Assembly (NCBI GenBank): GCA_036320915.1 | Contig: JAXBDG010000003.1 | Span: forward strand, 1,736,001 to 1,800,000 | Direction: 5' to 3' | Source of the DNA: Linnemannia elongata | Taxonomy: Eukaryota > Mortierellomycota > Mortierellomycetes > Mortierellales > Mortierellaceae | Length of the DNA: 64,000 bases | In this document: positions 28,101 to 43,100 of the stretch, one piece after another | Layout of the letters: every line of letters starts with the position of its first letter | How positions within the stretch are numbered: the first letter of the stretch is position 1 | Program-made: the position numbers and the translations under genes | The notes under the pieces: generated by a model | What the model saw: the letters and a program-made list of their open reading frames with translations, nothing else | Told to the model about the DNA's origin: nothing | The model's database searches: none

Positions 28101-31100
28101 GAAATAAGGTTGCTTCTATCTCGACTACTCACTTGTTGGAGCACGGTGCTGATGGTGCCTTGATCGAGCTCTCTGTCCAGAAGCGTTTCGCCTCTGCCCA
28201 GCGCCACGCCCTTGTTGATCTTCAGCTCTGGAAGCTCGAGGGTTCCTATGTCATTAACCGTTTCACCGGTTTGTACCTGACTGTTGATGTCAACGGCTCA
28301 TTGATCCTCTCGACCAAGCAGGCTGATGCTACTCGTCAGCAGTGGACCTTCTCCGAGGAAGGCTCCCTTTCCTTGGTTTCCAACTCCTCCCAGGTCGTCG
28401 ACTTTGTCAACGAGAAGGCCGTCCTGGTCGAGCGTTCTGCCAGCAAGACCGTCTGGCTTTACGATGTCACTCAGTTCAACTGGATCACCACCATGGATGT
28501 CAACACCACCACTGATGTCCAGGCTATCGAGCGCGAGATCACCGAGTACAGAACCGTCTACACTCGCTACATCCAGTACCTCACCAAATACACCATCACC
28601 ACCACCACGACCACCACCATCACCCGCCGTATCATCCGCGTCCATCGCCAGATTCCTCTCGAGGATGCCACTGTTTTGGAGAAGGAAGGCACTGTTTGGG
28701 CCTGCCACTTGGTCGAGGCCGGTACTGGTGTTGATTATGTGATGCAGCTCGTTCGGGATAACATCAAGAACGTCTACTACATTTACATCCAGTGGGGCTC
28801 GACTGAAGGCCAGCTTGAGGGACCCTACGAGAGTACCGAGATCGCCACTGCCGAGTTCCAGGAGATCTTCAGCAACAAGGTCGGCTTTGAGTGGTCCGAG
28901 CGTGAGACCAAGATAACTACCGATGAGAGCTGGAACTCTGTCGAGTTCGAGTATGACACCATCACCGTCGAGGCCGAGCACGGTGGCGTCGTTGGCGAGC
29001 AGACTGGCGGTACAACCACCACCACCACCCGCACCACCACCAGCACACCCAAGCCAATGGTTGATGCCGTCTGTCCTATTGCCGATCAGGTCAGCGTCTT
29101 CAAGGACAACGAAATCTACACCACTACCTTGACCCAGCGGTCCACTGGCGTCATCTATGTCACTCAGTTGCTCTACAACTATGTGACCAAGACTTACTAC
29201 GTCTATCTTCGTTGGGGTGACAATGAGCACACACTGGATGGACCCTACGAAACTGTTGACATCGCCAAAGAGCACTACAGAAAGCAGTACAGCGAGACCT
29301 TCGGTATCACCTGGGAGGAGCGCAATGTTACCACTAACAGTAAGTATTTCCCTATACACTCTTTCTCAGTGAAAACATGTAACTTGCACATCCAAGTATA
29401 TTTTTTATTAACTCAGAATCCTCCTTGTTCCAAAACCCAAATTAGCTCAATGGGCTATTGTTCACCAGACTTTCGAGACCTTGGAGGAGTACGAGGACGT
29501 CTTAAGCGAGGAGGAGCAAGAGCACGATTTGATTGACACCGTCACCGTCATCTCTAAGGATACCGAGACCAGCCGCCAGACCTCTGAGCGCGAGCACGTC
29601 AAGGTTATTCGCACCATTGACACCACTGTTGAGGATCTCGCTAACAAGGACACCACCACCACAACCCAGACTCGCCACACCACTGTCACTCTTGACCAGC
29701 CCACCGTTCCCAAGGGCTCCTCATGGTTCCGCAAGATCGCTACTGGTGCCGGTGTCGTCGCTGCTGGTGCGTTGACCCAGGTTGATGGTGTCTGGAAGCG
29801 TGGCGTTAAGGTCCTTACCACCCAGAAGGCCCATGTCGACACCGTAGCCCCCATCGCCAAGACCTCATACGTCTACTATGATGATGAGGTGTACGATGCT
29901 GTCCTTGTTGAGAAGTCGACTGGCGTTACCCACGTCACTCAGCTCCTCTACGACACTACCACCACCAAGTACTACGTCTACTACCGCTGGGGCGAGACCG
30001 ATTACAAGTTGGATGGACCTCACGAGACTATCGAGTCCGCCAAGGCAGCCTTCCAGGTTACCTACCGCGAGAACTTCGGCGTTCAGTGGGAGGAACGCGA
30101 GACCACTGTGTCTGGTAAGCACCTTCAATTGTGGGTTTCTTAGGTGTTATGACAATTGCTGTCGGTTTGCTAATTTGTTGTTTACCCCCATTCACATTCA
30201 CAGAGCGCTACACTTATGAGTTCAAGACATACGAGACTTTCGAGACAATTGAGGAAATCGAGGAGGTCGTTGAAGAGGACGTTGCCATTGCCATCAATTC
30301 TCGCGACCAGGGGGTTGTGTCTGAGGGTAAGGTCGTCACCGAGGACACCACTTCCACCACGGTTATTAAGGAGGACGATGTTGTTGTTGAGCACGTCCAC
30401 ACTGCCGTTATCGTCGACAAGAAGACAGAGGAAGAAGCCGTCAAGGAGGTTGTTATCACCAAGGTTACCGGAGTGCCTACTCAGCCTGCTGTCCCTAAGG
30501 GTACCTCATGGTTCCGCCGTATTGCCACCGGTGCCGGTGCCGTCGTTGCTGGTGCCGGTGCCGTTGCTGCCGGTGCTGCCTCCGGTGCAGGAAACGCTGC
30601 CTCTGGCGCCTTGACCAAAGTCGATGGTGTCTGGAAGCGCACTGTCCAGGTGTTGACTACCCGCAAGGCTCATGTCGATACCGTCGCTCCCATCGCCAAG
30701 ACCTCGTACGTCTACTACGATGATGAGGTGTACGATGCTGTCCTTGTCGAGAAGTCGACTGGCGTTACCCACGTCACCCAGCTTCTCTACGACACTACCA
30801 CCACCAAGTACTACGTCTACTACCGCTGGGGCGAGACCGATTACAAGTTGGATGGACCTCACGAGACTGTCGAGTCCGCCAAGGCAGCCTTCCAGGTTAC
30901 CTACCGCGAGAACTTCGGTGTCCAGTGGGAGGAACGCGAGACTACCGTCTCTGGTAGGATTACTGTTTGTACTGTTGTTTGTAATTAATGTAGATGTTTT
31001 GGTGCCTCATGTGCTAACTAGTTATTCATGTTCTCAATTACAGAGCGCTTCACCTACGAAGTCAAGACCTACGAAACAATCGAAGAGTATGAGGAGGTCG

Positions 31101-34100
31101 AGGAAGTCATTGATGACGTTGAAGTCGCTGTCATCCTTGCTCGCGAAAAGGAGGTTCAGGTTGACGACAAGATTGTCAAGACTGAGGTCACCACCTCCAC
31201 GACTACCAAAGCTGAAGATGAGATTGTCCTCGAGCATACCCAGAAGGATGTCATTATCACGCAAACCGAAACCGACGAGAAGGATGTCAAGGAGGTCATC
31301 ATCACCAAGGAGACTGGTGTTGTTGCCAAGCCTGCTGCTCCCAAGGGTACTTCCTGGTTCCGCAAGATCGCCACTGCCACTGGTGCCGCTGTTGTTGGTG
31401 CTGGTGCCGTTGCCGTTGGAGCTGGAGCTCTCGCTGTCGGAGCCGTCCATGGCGCCGCCTCTGGAGCTGGACATGCTGCCCACGGTGCTTTGGAGAAGGT
31501 CGATGGTGTGTGGAAGCGCACTGTCCAAGTGTTGACTACCCGCAAGGCTCACGTCGATGCCCTCGCTCCTATCGCCAAGACCTCATACGTCTACTACGAT
31601 GATGAGGTGTACGATGCTGTCCTTGTCGAGAAGTCGACTGGCGTTACCCACGTCACCCAGCTTCTCTACGACACTACCACCACCAAGTACTACGTCTACT
31701 ACCGCTGGGGCGAGACCGATTACAAGTTGGATGGACCTCACGAGACTGTCGAGTCCGCCAAGGCAGCCTTCCAGGTTACCTACCGCGAGAACTTCGGTGT
31801 CCAGTGGGAGGAACGCGAGACTGCTGTCTCTGGTAAGTGCTAGTTTTGTTCGTAACATCATCGTCGACACAAACACGGTTTTTAATGCTAACTGAATTCT
31901 ATTCTTACTTTGTCTTCTACAGAGCGCTTCACATACGAGGTCAAGACCTACGAGACCTTCGAGACCATTGAGGAAGTCGAGGAGATCGTCGAGGAGACCG
32001 AGGCTATCGCCATCATCGCCCGCGAGCAGGAGATCGTCACCCAGGATGAGATCATCACCACCGAGACCACCACCACTACCACCACCACCACCGAGGGTGA
32101 GACTGTCCTCGAGCATGTCCAAAAGGATGTGATCGTTGACAAGAAGGTCGAGGTCGATGTTGATGTCTCCGTTGATGTTGACGTCGAGGTCGAGAAGAAG
32201 GAGGCCAAGGAGACCATCATCACCAAGGAGACTGGTGTTGTTGCCAAGCCCGCCGCTCCCAAGGGTACTTCCTGGTTCCGCAAGATCGCCACTGCCACTG
32301 GTGCCGCTGTTGTTGGTGCTGGAGCTGTTGCTGTCGGAGCTGGAGCCCTTGCCGTCGGAGCCGTCCATGGCGCCGCCTCTGGAGCTGGACATGCTGCCCA
32401 CGGTGCTTTGGAGAAGGTCGATGGTGTGTGGAAGCGCACTGTCCAGGTTTTGACTACCCGCAAGGCTCATGTCGATACCGTCGCTCCCATCGCCAAGACC
32501 TCGTACGTCTACTACGATGATGAGGTGTACGATGCTGTCCTTGTCGAGAAGTCGACTGGCGTTACCCACGTCACCCAGCTTCTCTATGACACTACCACCA
32601 CCAAGTACTACGTCTACTACCGCTGGGGCGAGACCGACTACAAGTTGGATGGACCTCACGAGACTATCGAGTCCGCCAAGGCAGCCTTCCAGGTTACCTA
32701 CCGCGAGAACTTCGGTGTCCAGTGGGAGGAGCGTGAGACTGCTGTCTCTGGTAAGTTATTATTGGTGTATCTCCCAATGTTGACTCTCAATGAGCAGTTG
32801 AAAGCATGAATGCTAATTATATTTAATGGTCCTTTCCTTCACATTCACAGAGCGCTTCACCTACGAGGTCAAGACCTACGAGACCTTCGAGACCATTGAG
32901 GAAGTCGAGGAGATCGTAGAGGAGACCGAGGCTGTCGCCATCATCGAGCGTGAGCAGGAGATCGTCACTCAGGATGAGATCATCACCACCGAGACCACCA
33001 CCACTACCACCACCACCACCGAAGGTGAGACTGTTCTCGAGCATGTCCAAAAGGATGTGATCGTTGACAAGAAGGTCGAGGTCGATGTTGATGTCTCCGT
33101 TGATGTTGACGTCGAGGTTGAGAAGAAGGAGGCCAAGGAGACCATCATCACCAAGGAGACTGGTGTTGTTGCCAAGCCCGCCGCTCCCAAGGGTACTTCC
33201 TGGTTCCGCAAGATCGCCACTGCCACTGGTGCCGCTGTTGTCGGCGCTGGAGCTGTTGCTGTCGGAGCTGGAGCTCTCGCTGTCGGAGCCGTCCATGGCG
33301 CCGCCTCTGGAGCTGGACATGCTGCCCACGGTGCTTTGGAGAAGGTCGATGGTGTGTGGAAGCGCACTGTCCAGGTTTTGACTACCCGCAAGGCTCATGT
33401 CGATACCGTCGCTCCCATCGCCAAGACCTCGTACGTCTACTACGATGATGAGGTGTACGATGCTGTCCTTGTCGAGAAGTCGACTGGCGTTACCCACGTC
33501 ACCCAGCTTCTCTACGACACTACCACCACCAAGTACTACGTCTACTACCGCTGGGGCGAGACCGATTACAAGTTGGATGGACCTCACGAGACTATCGAGT
33601 CCGCCAAGGCAGCCTTCCAGGTTACCTACCGCGAGAACTTCGGTGTCCAGTGGGAGGAACGCGAGACTGCTGTCTCTGGTAAGTGCTAGTTTTGTTTGTA
33701 ACATCATCGTCGACACAAGCACGGTTTTTAATGCTAACTGAATTCTATTCTTACTTTGTCTTCTACAGAGCGCTTCACATACGAAGTCAAGACCTACGAG
33801 ACCTTCGAGACCGTTGAGGAAGTCGAGGAGATCGTAGAGGAGACCGAGGCTGTCGCCATCATCGAGCGTGAGCAGGAGATCGTCACTCAGGATGAGATCA
33901 TCACCACCGAGACCACCACCACTACCACCACCACCACCGAGGGTGAGACTGTCCTCGAGCATGTCCAAAAGGATGTGATCGTTGACAAGAAGGTCGAGGT
34001 CGATGTTGATGTCTCCGTTGATGTTGACGTCGAGGTTGAGAAGAAGGAGGCCAAGGAGACCATCATCACCAAGGAGACTGGTGTTGTTGCCAAGCCCGCC

Positions 34101-37100
34101 GCTCCCAAGGGTACTTCCTGGTTCCGCAAGATCGCCACTGCCACTGGTGCCGCTGTTGTCGGCGCTGGAGCTGTTGCTGTCGGAGCTGGAGCTCTCGCTG
34201 TCGGAGCCGTCCACGATGCCGCCTCTGGAGCTGGACATGCTGCCCACGGTGCTTTGGAGAAGGTCGATGGTGTGTGGAAGCGCACTGTCCAAGTGTTGAC
34301 TACCCGCAAGGCTCACGTCGATGCCCTCGCTCCCATCGCCAAGACCTCGTACGTCTACTACGATGATGAGGTGTACGATGCTGTCCTTGTCGAGAAGTCG
34401 ACTGGCGTTACCCACGTCACCCAGCTTCTCTACGACACTACCACCACCAAGTACTACGTCTACTACCGCTGGGGCGAGACCGACTACAAGTTGGATGGAC
34501 CTCACGAGACTGTCGAGTCCGCCAAGGCAGCCTTCCAGGTTACCTACCGCGAGAACTTCGGTGTCCAGTGGGAGGAACGCGAGACTGCTGTCTCTGGTAA
34601 GTGCAAGTTGTGTTTGTAACATCATCGTCGACGCGAGCACAGGTTTTAATGCTAACTGAATTCTATTCTTACTTTGTCTTCCACAGAGCGCTTCACCTAC
34701 GAGGTCAAGACCTACGAGACCTTCGAGACCGTTGAGGAAGTCGAGGAGATCGTTGAGGAGACCGAGGCTGTCGCCATCATCGCCCGCGAGCAGGAGATCG
34801 TCACTCAGGATGAGATCATCACCACCGAGACCACTACCACTACCACCACCACCACCGAGGGTGAGACTGTTCTCGAGCATGTCCAAAAGGATGTGATCGT
34901 TGACAAGAAGGTCGAGGTCGATGTTGATGTCTCCGTTGATGTTGACGTCGAGGTTGAGAAGAAGGAGGCCAAGGAGACCATCATCACCAAGGAGACTGGT
35001 GTTGTTGCCAAGCCCGCCGCTCCCAAGGGTACTTCCTGGTTCCGCAAGATCGCCACTGCCACTGGTGCCGCTGTTGTCGGCGCTGGTGCCGTTGCTGTCG
35101 GAGCTGGAGCTCTTGCCGTCGGAGCCGTCCATGGCGCCGCCTCTGGAGCTGGACATGCTGCCCACGGTGCTTTGGAGAAGGTCGATGGTGTGTGGAAGCG
35201 CACTGTCCAAGTGTTGACTACCCGCAAGGCTCATGTTGATACCGTCGCTCCCATCGCCAAGACCTCATACGTCTACTACGATGATGAGGTGTACGATGCT
35301 GTCCTTGTCGAGAAGTCGACTGGCGTTACCCACGTCACCCAGCTTCTCTACGACACTACCACCACCAAGTACTACGTCTACTACCGCTGGGGCGAGACCG
35401 ATTACAAGTTGGATGGACCTCACGAGACTATCGAGTCCGCCAAGGCAGCCTTCCAGGTTACCTACCGCGAGAACTTCGGTGTCCAGTGGGAGGAGCGTGA
35501 GACTGCCGTCTCTGGTGAGTAATAGATTTTATTGTGTTATGGCGGCTTATGGGTATTATGGATTGTATTCTAACTGGACTCTTGCTTTATTTACCCACAC
35601 AGAACGCTTCACCTATGAGGTCAAGACCTACGAGACCTTCGAGACCGTTGAGGAAGTCGAGGAGATCGTTGAGGAGACCGAGGCCGTCGCCATCATCGCC
35701 CGCGAGCAGGAGATCGTCACTCAGGATGAGGTCATCACCACCGAGACCACCACCACTACCACCACCACCACCGAGGGTGAGACTGTCCTCGAGCATGTCC
35801 AAAAGGATGTGATCGTTGACAAGAAGGTCGAGGTCGACGTTGATGTCTCCGTTGATGTTGACGTCGAGGTCGAGAAGAAGGAGGCCAAGGAGACCATCAT
35901 CACCAAGGAGACTGGTGTTGTTGCCAAGCCCGCCGCTCCCAAGGGTACTTCCTGGTTCCGCAAGATCGCCACTGCCACTGGTGCCGCTGTTGTTGGTGCT
36001 GGAGCTGTTGCTGTCGGAGCTGGAGCTCTCGCTGTCGGAGCCGTCCACGATGCCGCCTCTGGAGCTGGACATGCTGCCCACGGTGCTTTGGAGAAGGTCG
36101 ATGGTGTGTGGAAGCGCACTGTCCAAGTGTTGACTACCCGCAAGGCTCACGTCGATGCCCTCGCTCCTATCGCCAAGACCTCATACGTCTACTACGATGA
36201 TGAGGTGTACGATGCTGTCCTTGTCGAGAAGTCGACTGGCGTTACCCACGTCACCCAGCTTCTCTACGACACTACCACCACCAAGTACTACGTCTACTAC
36301 CGCTGGGGCGAGACCGATTACAAGTTGGATGGACCTCACGAGACTATCGAGTCCGCCAAGGCAGCCTTCCAGGTTACCTACCGCGAGAACTTCGGTGTCC
36401 AGTGGGAGGAGCGTGAGACTGCTGTCTCTGGTAAGTTATTATTGGTGTATCTCCCAATGTTGACTCTCAATGAGCAGTTGAAAGCATGAATGCTAATTAT
36501 ATTTAATGGTCCTTTCCTTCACATTCACAGAGCGCTTCACCTACGAGGTCAAGACCTACGAGACCTTCGAGACCGTTGAGGAAGTCGAGGAGATCGTAGA
36601 GGAGACCGAGGCTGTCGCCATCATCGCCCGCGAGCAGGAGATCGTCACTCAGGATGAGATCATCACCACCGAGACCACCACCACTACCACCACCACCACC
36701 GAAGGTGAGACTGTTCTCGAGCATGTCCAAAAGGATGTGATCGTTGACAAGAAGGTCGAGGTCGATGTTGGTGTCTCCGTTGATGTTGACGTCGAGGTCG
36801 AGAAGAAGGAGGCCAAGGAGACCATCATCACCAAGGAGACTGGTGTTGTTGCCAAGCCCGCCGCTCCCAAGGGTACTTCCTGGTTCCGCAAGATCGCCAC
36901 TGCCACTGGTGCCGCTGTTGTTGGTGCTGGAGCTGTTGCTGTCGGAGCTGGAGCTCTCGCTGTCGGAGCCGTCCACGATGCCGCCTCTGGAGCTGGACAT
37001 GCTGCCCACGGTGCTTTGGAGAAGGTCGATGGTGTGTGGAAGCGCACTGTCCAGGTGTTGACTACCCGCAAGGCTCATGTCGATACCGTCGCTCCCATCG

Positions 37101-40100
37101 CCAAGACCTCATACGTCTACTACGATGATGAGGTGTACGATGCTGTCCTTGTCGAGAAGTCGACTGGCGTTACCCACGTCACCCAGCTTCTCTACGACAC
37201 TACCACCACCAAGTACTACGTCTACTACCGCTGGGGCGAGACCGATTACAAGTTGGATGGACCTCACGAGACTATCGAGTCCGCCAAGGCAGCCTTCCAG
37301 GTTACCTACCGCGAGAACTTCGGTGTCCAGTGGGAGGAGCGTGAGACTGCCGTCTCTGGTGAGTAATAGATTTTATTGTGTTATGGCGGCTTATGGGTAT
37401 TATGGATTGTATTCTAACTGGACTCTTTCTTTATCTACCCACACAGAACGCTTCACCTACGAAGTCAAGACCTACGAGACCTTCGAGACCGTTGAGGAAG
37501 TCGAAGAGATCGTCGAGGAGACCGAGGCTGTCGCCATCATCGCCCGCGAGCAGGAGATCGTCACTCAGGATGAGATCATCACCACCGAGACCACCACTAC
37601 TACCACCACCACCACTGAGGGTGAGACTGTTCTCGAGCATGTCCAAAAGGATGTGATCGTTGACAAGAAGGTCGAGGTCGATGTTGATGTCTCCGTTGAT
37701 GTTGACGTCGAGGTCGAGAAGAAGGAGGCCAAGGAGACCATCATCACCAAGGAGACTGGTGTTGTTGCCAAGCCCGCCGCTCCCAAGGGTACTTCCTGGT
37801 TCCGCAAGATCGCCACTGCCACTGGTGCCGCTGTTGTTGGTGCTGGTGCCGTTGCTGTCGGAGCTGGAGCTCTCGCCGTCGGAGCCGTCCATGGCGCCGC
37901 CTCTGGAGCTGGACATGCTGCCCACGGTGCTTTGGAGAAGGTCGATGGTGTGTGGAAGCGCACTGTCCAGGTGTTGACTACCCGCAAGGCTCACGTCGAT
38001 GCCCTCGCTCCTATCGCCAAGACCTCATACGTCTACTACGATGATGAGGTGTACGATGCTGTCCTTGTCGAGAAGTCGACTGGCGTTACCCACGTCACCC
38101 AGCTTCTCTACGACACTACCACCACCAAGTACTACGTCTACTACCGCTGGGGCGAGACCGATTACAAGTTGGATGGACCTCACGAGACTATCGAGTCCGC
38201 CAAGGCAGCCTTCCAGGTTACCTACCGCGAGAACTTCGGTGTCCAGTGGGAGGAGCGTGAGACTGCCGTCTCTGGTGAGTAATAGATTTTATTGTGTTAT
38301 GGCGGCTTATGGGTATTATGGATTGTATTCTAACTGGACTCTTGCTTTATTTACCCACACAGAACGCTTCACCTATGAGGTCAAGACCTACGAGACCTTC
38401 GAGACCGTTGAGGAAGTCGAAGAGATCGTCGAGGAGACCGAGGCTGTCGCCATCATCGCCCGCGAGCAGGAGATCGTCACTCAGGATGAGATCATCACCA
38501 CCGAGACCACCACTACTACCACCACCACCACCGAAGGAGAGACTGTTCTCGAGCATGTCCAAAAGGATGTGATCGTTGACAAGAAGGTCGAGGTCGACGT
38601 TGATGTCTCCGTTGATGTTGACGTCGAGGTCGAGAAGAAGGAGGCCAAGGAGACCATCATCACCAAGGAGACTGGTGTTGTTGCCAAGACCGCCGCTCCC
38701 AAGGGTACCTCCTGGTTCCGCAAGATCGCCACTGCCACTGGTGCCGCTGTTGTTGGTGCTGGAGCTGTTGCTGTCGGAGCTGGAGCTCTCGCTGTCGGAG
38801 CCGTCCACGATGCCGCCTCTGGAGCTGGACATGCTGCCCACGGTGCTTTGGAGAAGGTCGATGGTGTGTGGAAGCGCACTGTCCAGGTTTTGACTACCCG
38901 CAAGGCTCATGTCGATACCGTCGCTCCCATCGCCAAGACCTCGTACGTCTACTACGATGATGAGGTGTACGATGCTGTCCTTGTCGAGAAGTCGACTGGC
39001 GTTACCCACGTCACCCAGCTTCTCTATGACACTACCACCACCAAGTACTACGTCTACTACCGCTGGGGCGAGACCGACTACAAGTTGGATGGACCTCACG
39101 AGACTATCGAGTCCGCCAAGGCAGCCTTCCAGGTTACCTACCGCGAGAACTTCGGTGTCCAGTGGGAGGATCGCGAGACTGCTGTCTCTGGTAAGTGCTA
39201 GTTTTGCTTGTAACGTCATCGTCGACGCGAGCACAGGTTTTGATGCTAACTGAATTCTATTCTTACTTTGTCTTCCACAGAGCGCTTCACATACGAGGTC
39301 AAGACCTACGAGACCTTCGAGACCGTTGAGGAAGTCGAGGAGATCGTAGAGGAGACCGAGGCTGTCGCCATCATCGAGCGTGAGCAGGAGATCGTCACTC
39401 AGGATGAGATCATCACCACCGAGACCACCACCACTACCACCACCACCACCGAAGGTGAGACTGTTCTCGAGCATGTCCAAAAGGATGTGATCGTTGACAA
39501 GAAGGTCGAGGTCGATGTTGATGTCTCCGTTGATGTTGACGTCGAGGTCGAGAAGAAGGAGGCCAAGGAGACCATCATCACCAAGGAGACTGGTGTTGTT
39601 GCCAAGCCCGCCGCTCCCAAGGGTACTTCCTGGTTCCGCAAGATCGCCACTGCCACTGGTGCCGCTGTTGTTGGTGCTGGAGCTGTTGCTGTCGGAGCTG
39701 GAGCCCTTGCCGTCGGAGCCGTCCATGGCGCCGCCTCTGGAGCTGGACATGCTGCCCACGGTGCTTTGGAGAAGGTCGATGGTGTGTGGAAGCGCACTGT
39801 CCAGGTTTTGACTACCCGCAAGGCTCATGTCGATACCGTCGCTCCCATCGCCAAGACCTCGTACGTCTACTACGATGATGAGGTGTACGATGCTGTCCTT
39901 GTCGAGAAGTCGACTGGCGTTACCCACGTCACCCAGCTTCTCTACGACACTACCACCACCAAGTACTACGTCTACTACCGCTGGGGCGAGACCGACTACA
40001 AGTTGGATGGACCTCACGAGACTGTCGAGTCCGCCAAGGCAGCCTTCCAGGTTACCTACCGCGAGAACTTCGGTGTCCAGTGGGAGGAGCGTGAGACTGC

Positions 40101-43100
40101 CGTCTCTGGTGAGTAATAGATTTTATTGTGTTATGGCGGCTTATGGGTATTATGGATTGTATCCTAACTAGACTCTTTCTTTATTTACCCACACAGAACG
40201 CTTCACCTATGAGGTCAAGACCTACGAGACCTTCGAGACCGTTGAGGAAGTCGAGGAGATCGTTGAGGAGACCGAGGCTGTCGCCATCATCGAGCGTGAG
40301 CAGGAGATCGTCACTCAGGATGAGATCATCACCACCGAGACCACCACCACTACCACCACCACCACCGAAGGTGAGACTGTTCTCGAGCATGTCCAAAAGG
40401 ATGTGATCGTTGACAAGAAGGTCGAGGTCGATGTTGATGTCTCCGTTGATGTTGACGTCGAGGTCGAGAAGAAGGAGGCCAAGGAGACCATCATCACCAA
40501 GGAGACTGGTGTTGTTGCCAAGCCCGCCGCTCCCAAGGGTACCTCCTGGTTCCGCAAGATCGCCACTGCCACTGGTGCCGCTGTTGTTGGTGCTGGAGCT
40601 GTTGCTGTCGGAGCTGGAGCTCTCGCTGTCGGAGCCGTCCACGATGCCGCCTCTGGAGCTGGACATGCTGCCCACGGTGCTTTGGAGAAGGTCGATGGTG
40701 TGTGGAAGCGCACTGTCCAAGTGTTGACTACCCGCAAGGCTCACGTCGATGCCCTCGCTCCCATCGCCAAGACCTCGTACGTCTACTACGATGATGAGGT
40801 GTACGATGCTGTCCTTGTCGAGAAGTCGACTGGCGTTACCCACGTCACCCAGCTTCTCTACGACACTACCACCACCAAGTACTACGTCTACTACCGCTGG
40901 GGCGAGACCGACTACAAGTTGGATGGACCTCACGAGACTGTCGAGTCCGCCAAGGCAGCCTTCCAGGTTACCTACCGCGAGAACTTCGGTGTCCAGTGGG
41001 AGGAACGCGAGACTGCTGTCTCTGGTAAGTGCAAGTTGTGTTTGTAACATCATCGTCGACGCGAGCACAGGTTTTAATGCTAACTGAATTCTATTCTTAC
41101 TTTGTCTTCCACAGAGCGCTTCACCTACGAGGTCAAGACCTACGAGACCTTCGAGACCGTTGAGGAAGTCGAGGAGATCGTTGAGGAGACCGAGGCTGTC
41201 GCCATCATCGCCCGCGAGCAGGAGATCGTCACTCAGGATGAGATCATCACCACCGAGACCACTACCACTACCACCACCACCACCGAGGGTGAGACTGTTC
41301 TCGAGCATGTCCAAAAGGATGTGATCGTTGACAAGAAGGTCGAGGTCGATGTTGATGTCTCCGTTGATGTTGACGTCGAGGTTGAGAAGAAGGAGGCCAA
41401 GGAGACCATCATCACCAAGGAGACTGGTGTTGTTGCCAAGCCCGCCGCTCCCAAGGGTACTTCCTGGTTCCGCAAGATCGCCACTGCCACTGGTGCCGCT
41501 GTTGTCGGCGCTGGTGCCGTTGCTGTCGGAGCTGGAGCTCTTGCCGTCGGAGCCGTCCATGGCGCCGCCTCTGGAGCTGGACATGCTGCCCACGGTGCTT
41601 TGGAGAAGGTCGATGGTGTGTGGAAGCGCACTGTCCAAGTGTTGACTACCCGCAAGGCTCATGTTGATACCGTCGCTCCCATCGCCAAGACCTCATACGT
41701 CTACTACGATGATGAGGTGTACGATGCTGTCCTTGTCGAGAAGTCGACTGGCGTTACCCACGTCACCCAGCTTCTCTACGACACTACCACCACCAAGTAC
41801 TACGTCTACTACCGCTGGGGCGAGACCGATTACAAGTTGGATGGACCTCACGAGACTATCGAGTCCGCCAAGGCAGCCTTCCAGGTTACCTACCGCGAGA
41901 ACTTCGGTGTCCAGTGGGAGGAGCGTGAGACTGCCGTCTCTGGTGAGTAATAGATTTTATTGTGTTATGGCGGCTTATGGGTATTATGGATTGTATTCTA
42001 ACTGGACTCTTGCTTTATTTACCCACACAGAACGCTTCACCTATGAGGTCAAGACCTACGAGACCTTCGAGACCGTTGAGGAAGTCGAAGAGATCGTCGA
42101 GGAGACCGAGGCTGTCGCCATCATCGCCCGCGAGCAGGAGATCGTCACTCAGGATGAGATCATCACCACCGAGACCACCACTACTACCACCACCACCACT
42201 GAGGGTGAGACTGTTCTCGAGCATGTCCAAAAGGATGTGATCGTTGACAAGAAGGTCGAGGTCGATGTTGATGTCTCCGTTGATGTTGACGTCGAGGTCG
42301 AGAAGAAGGAGGCCAAGGAGACCATCATCACCAAGGAGACTGGTGTTGTTGCCAAGCCCGCCGCTCCCAAGGGTACTTCCTGGTTCCGCAAGATCGCCAC
42401 TGCCACTGGTGCCGCTGTTGTTGGTGCTGGTGCCGTTGCTGTCGGAGCTGGAGCTCTCGCCGTCGGAGCCGTCCATGGCGCCGCCTCTGGAGCTGGACAT
42501 GCTGCCCACGGTGCTTTGGAGAAGGTCGATGGTGTGTGGAAGCGCACTGTCCAGGTGTTGACTACCCGCAAGGCTCACGTCGATGCCCTCGCTCCTATCG
42601 CCAAGACCTCATACGTCTACTACGATGATGAGGTGTACGATGCTGTCCTTGTCGAGAAGTCGACTGGCGTTACCCACGTCACCCAGCTTCTCTACGACAC
42701 TACCACCACCAAGTACTACGTCTACTACCGCTGGGGCGAGACCGATTACAAGTTGGATGGACCTCACGAGACTATCGAGTCCGCCAAGGCAGCCTTCCAG
42801 GTTACCTACCGCGAGAACTTCGGTGTCCAGTGGGAGGAACGCGAGACTGCTGTCTCTGGTAAGTGCTAGTTTTGTTTGTAACATCATCGTCGACACAAGC
42901 ACGGTTTTTAATGCTAACTGAATTCTATTCTTACTTTGTCTTCTACAGAGCGCTTCACATACGAGGTCAAGACCTACGAGACCTTCGAGACCGTTGAGGA
43001 AGTCGAGGAGATCGTTGAGGAGACCGAGGCTGTCGCCATCATCGCCCGCGAGCAGGAGATCGTCACTCAGGATGAGATCATCACCACCGAGACCACCACT

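Noticed and set aside
22196..29339. Lectin region as a toxin-related gene
   Set aside because: Only the ricin-B-type binding fold is present; there is no catalytic toxin domain, and the fold is common in non-toxic proteins.
32823..35234. An 803-codon open frame on the minus strand across the exon array, with similar long ones at 38347-40017 and 40181-41662
   Set aside because: These run antisense to the homogenised exons and straight through the introns. They stay open because of codon bias repeated in each unit, and their translations are low-complexity Gly/Ser/Leu/Asp.
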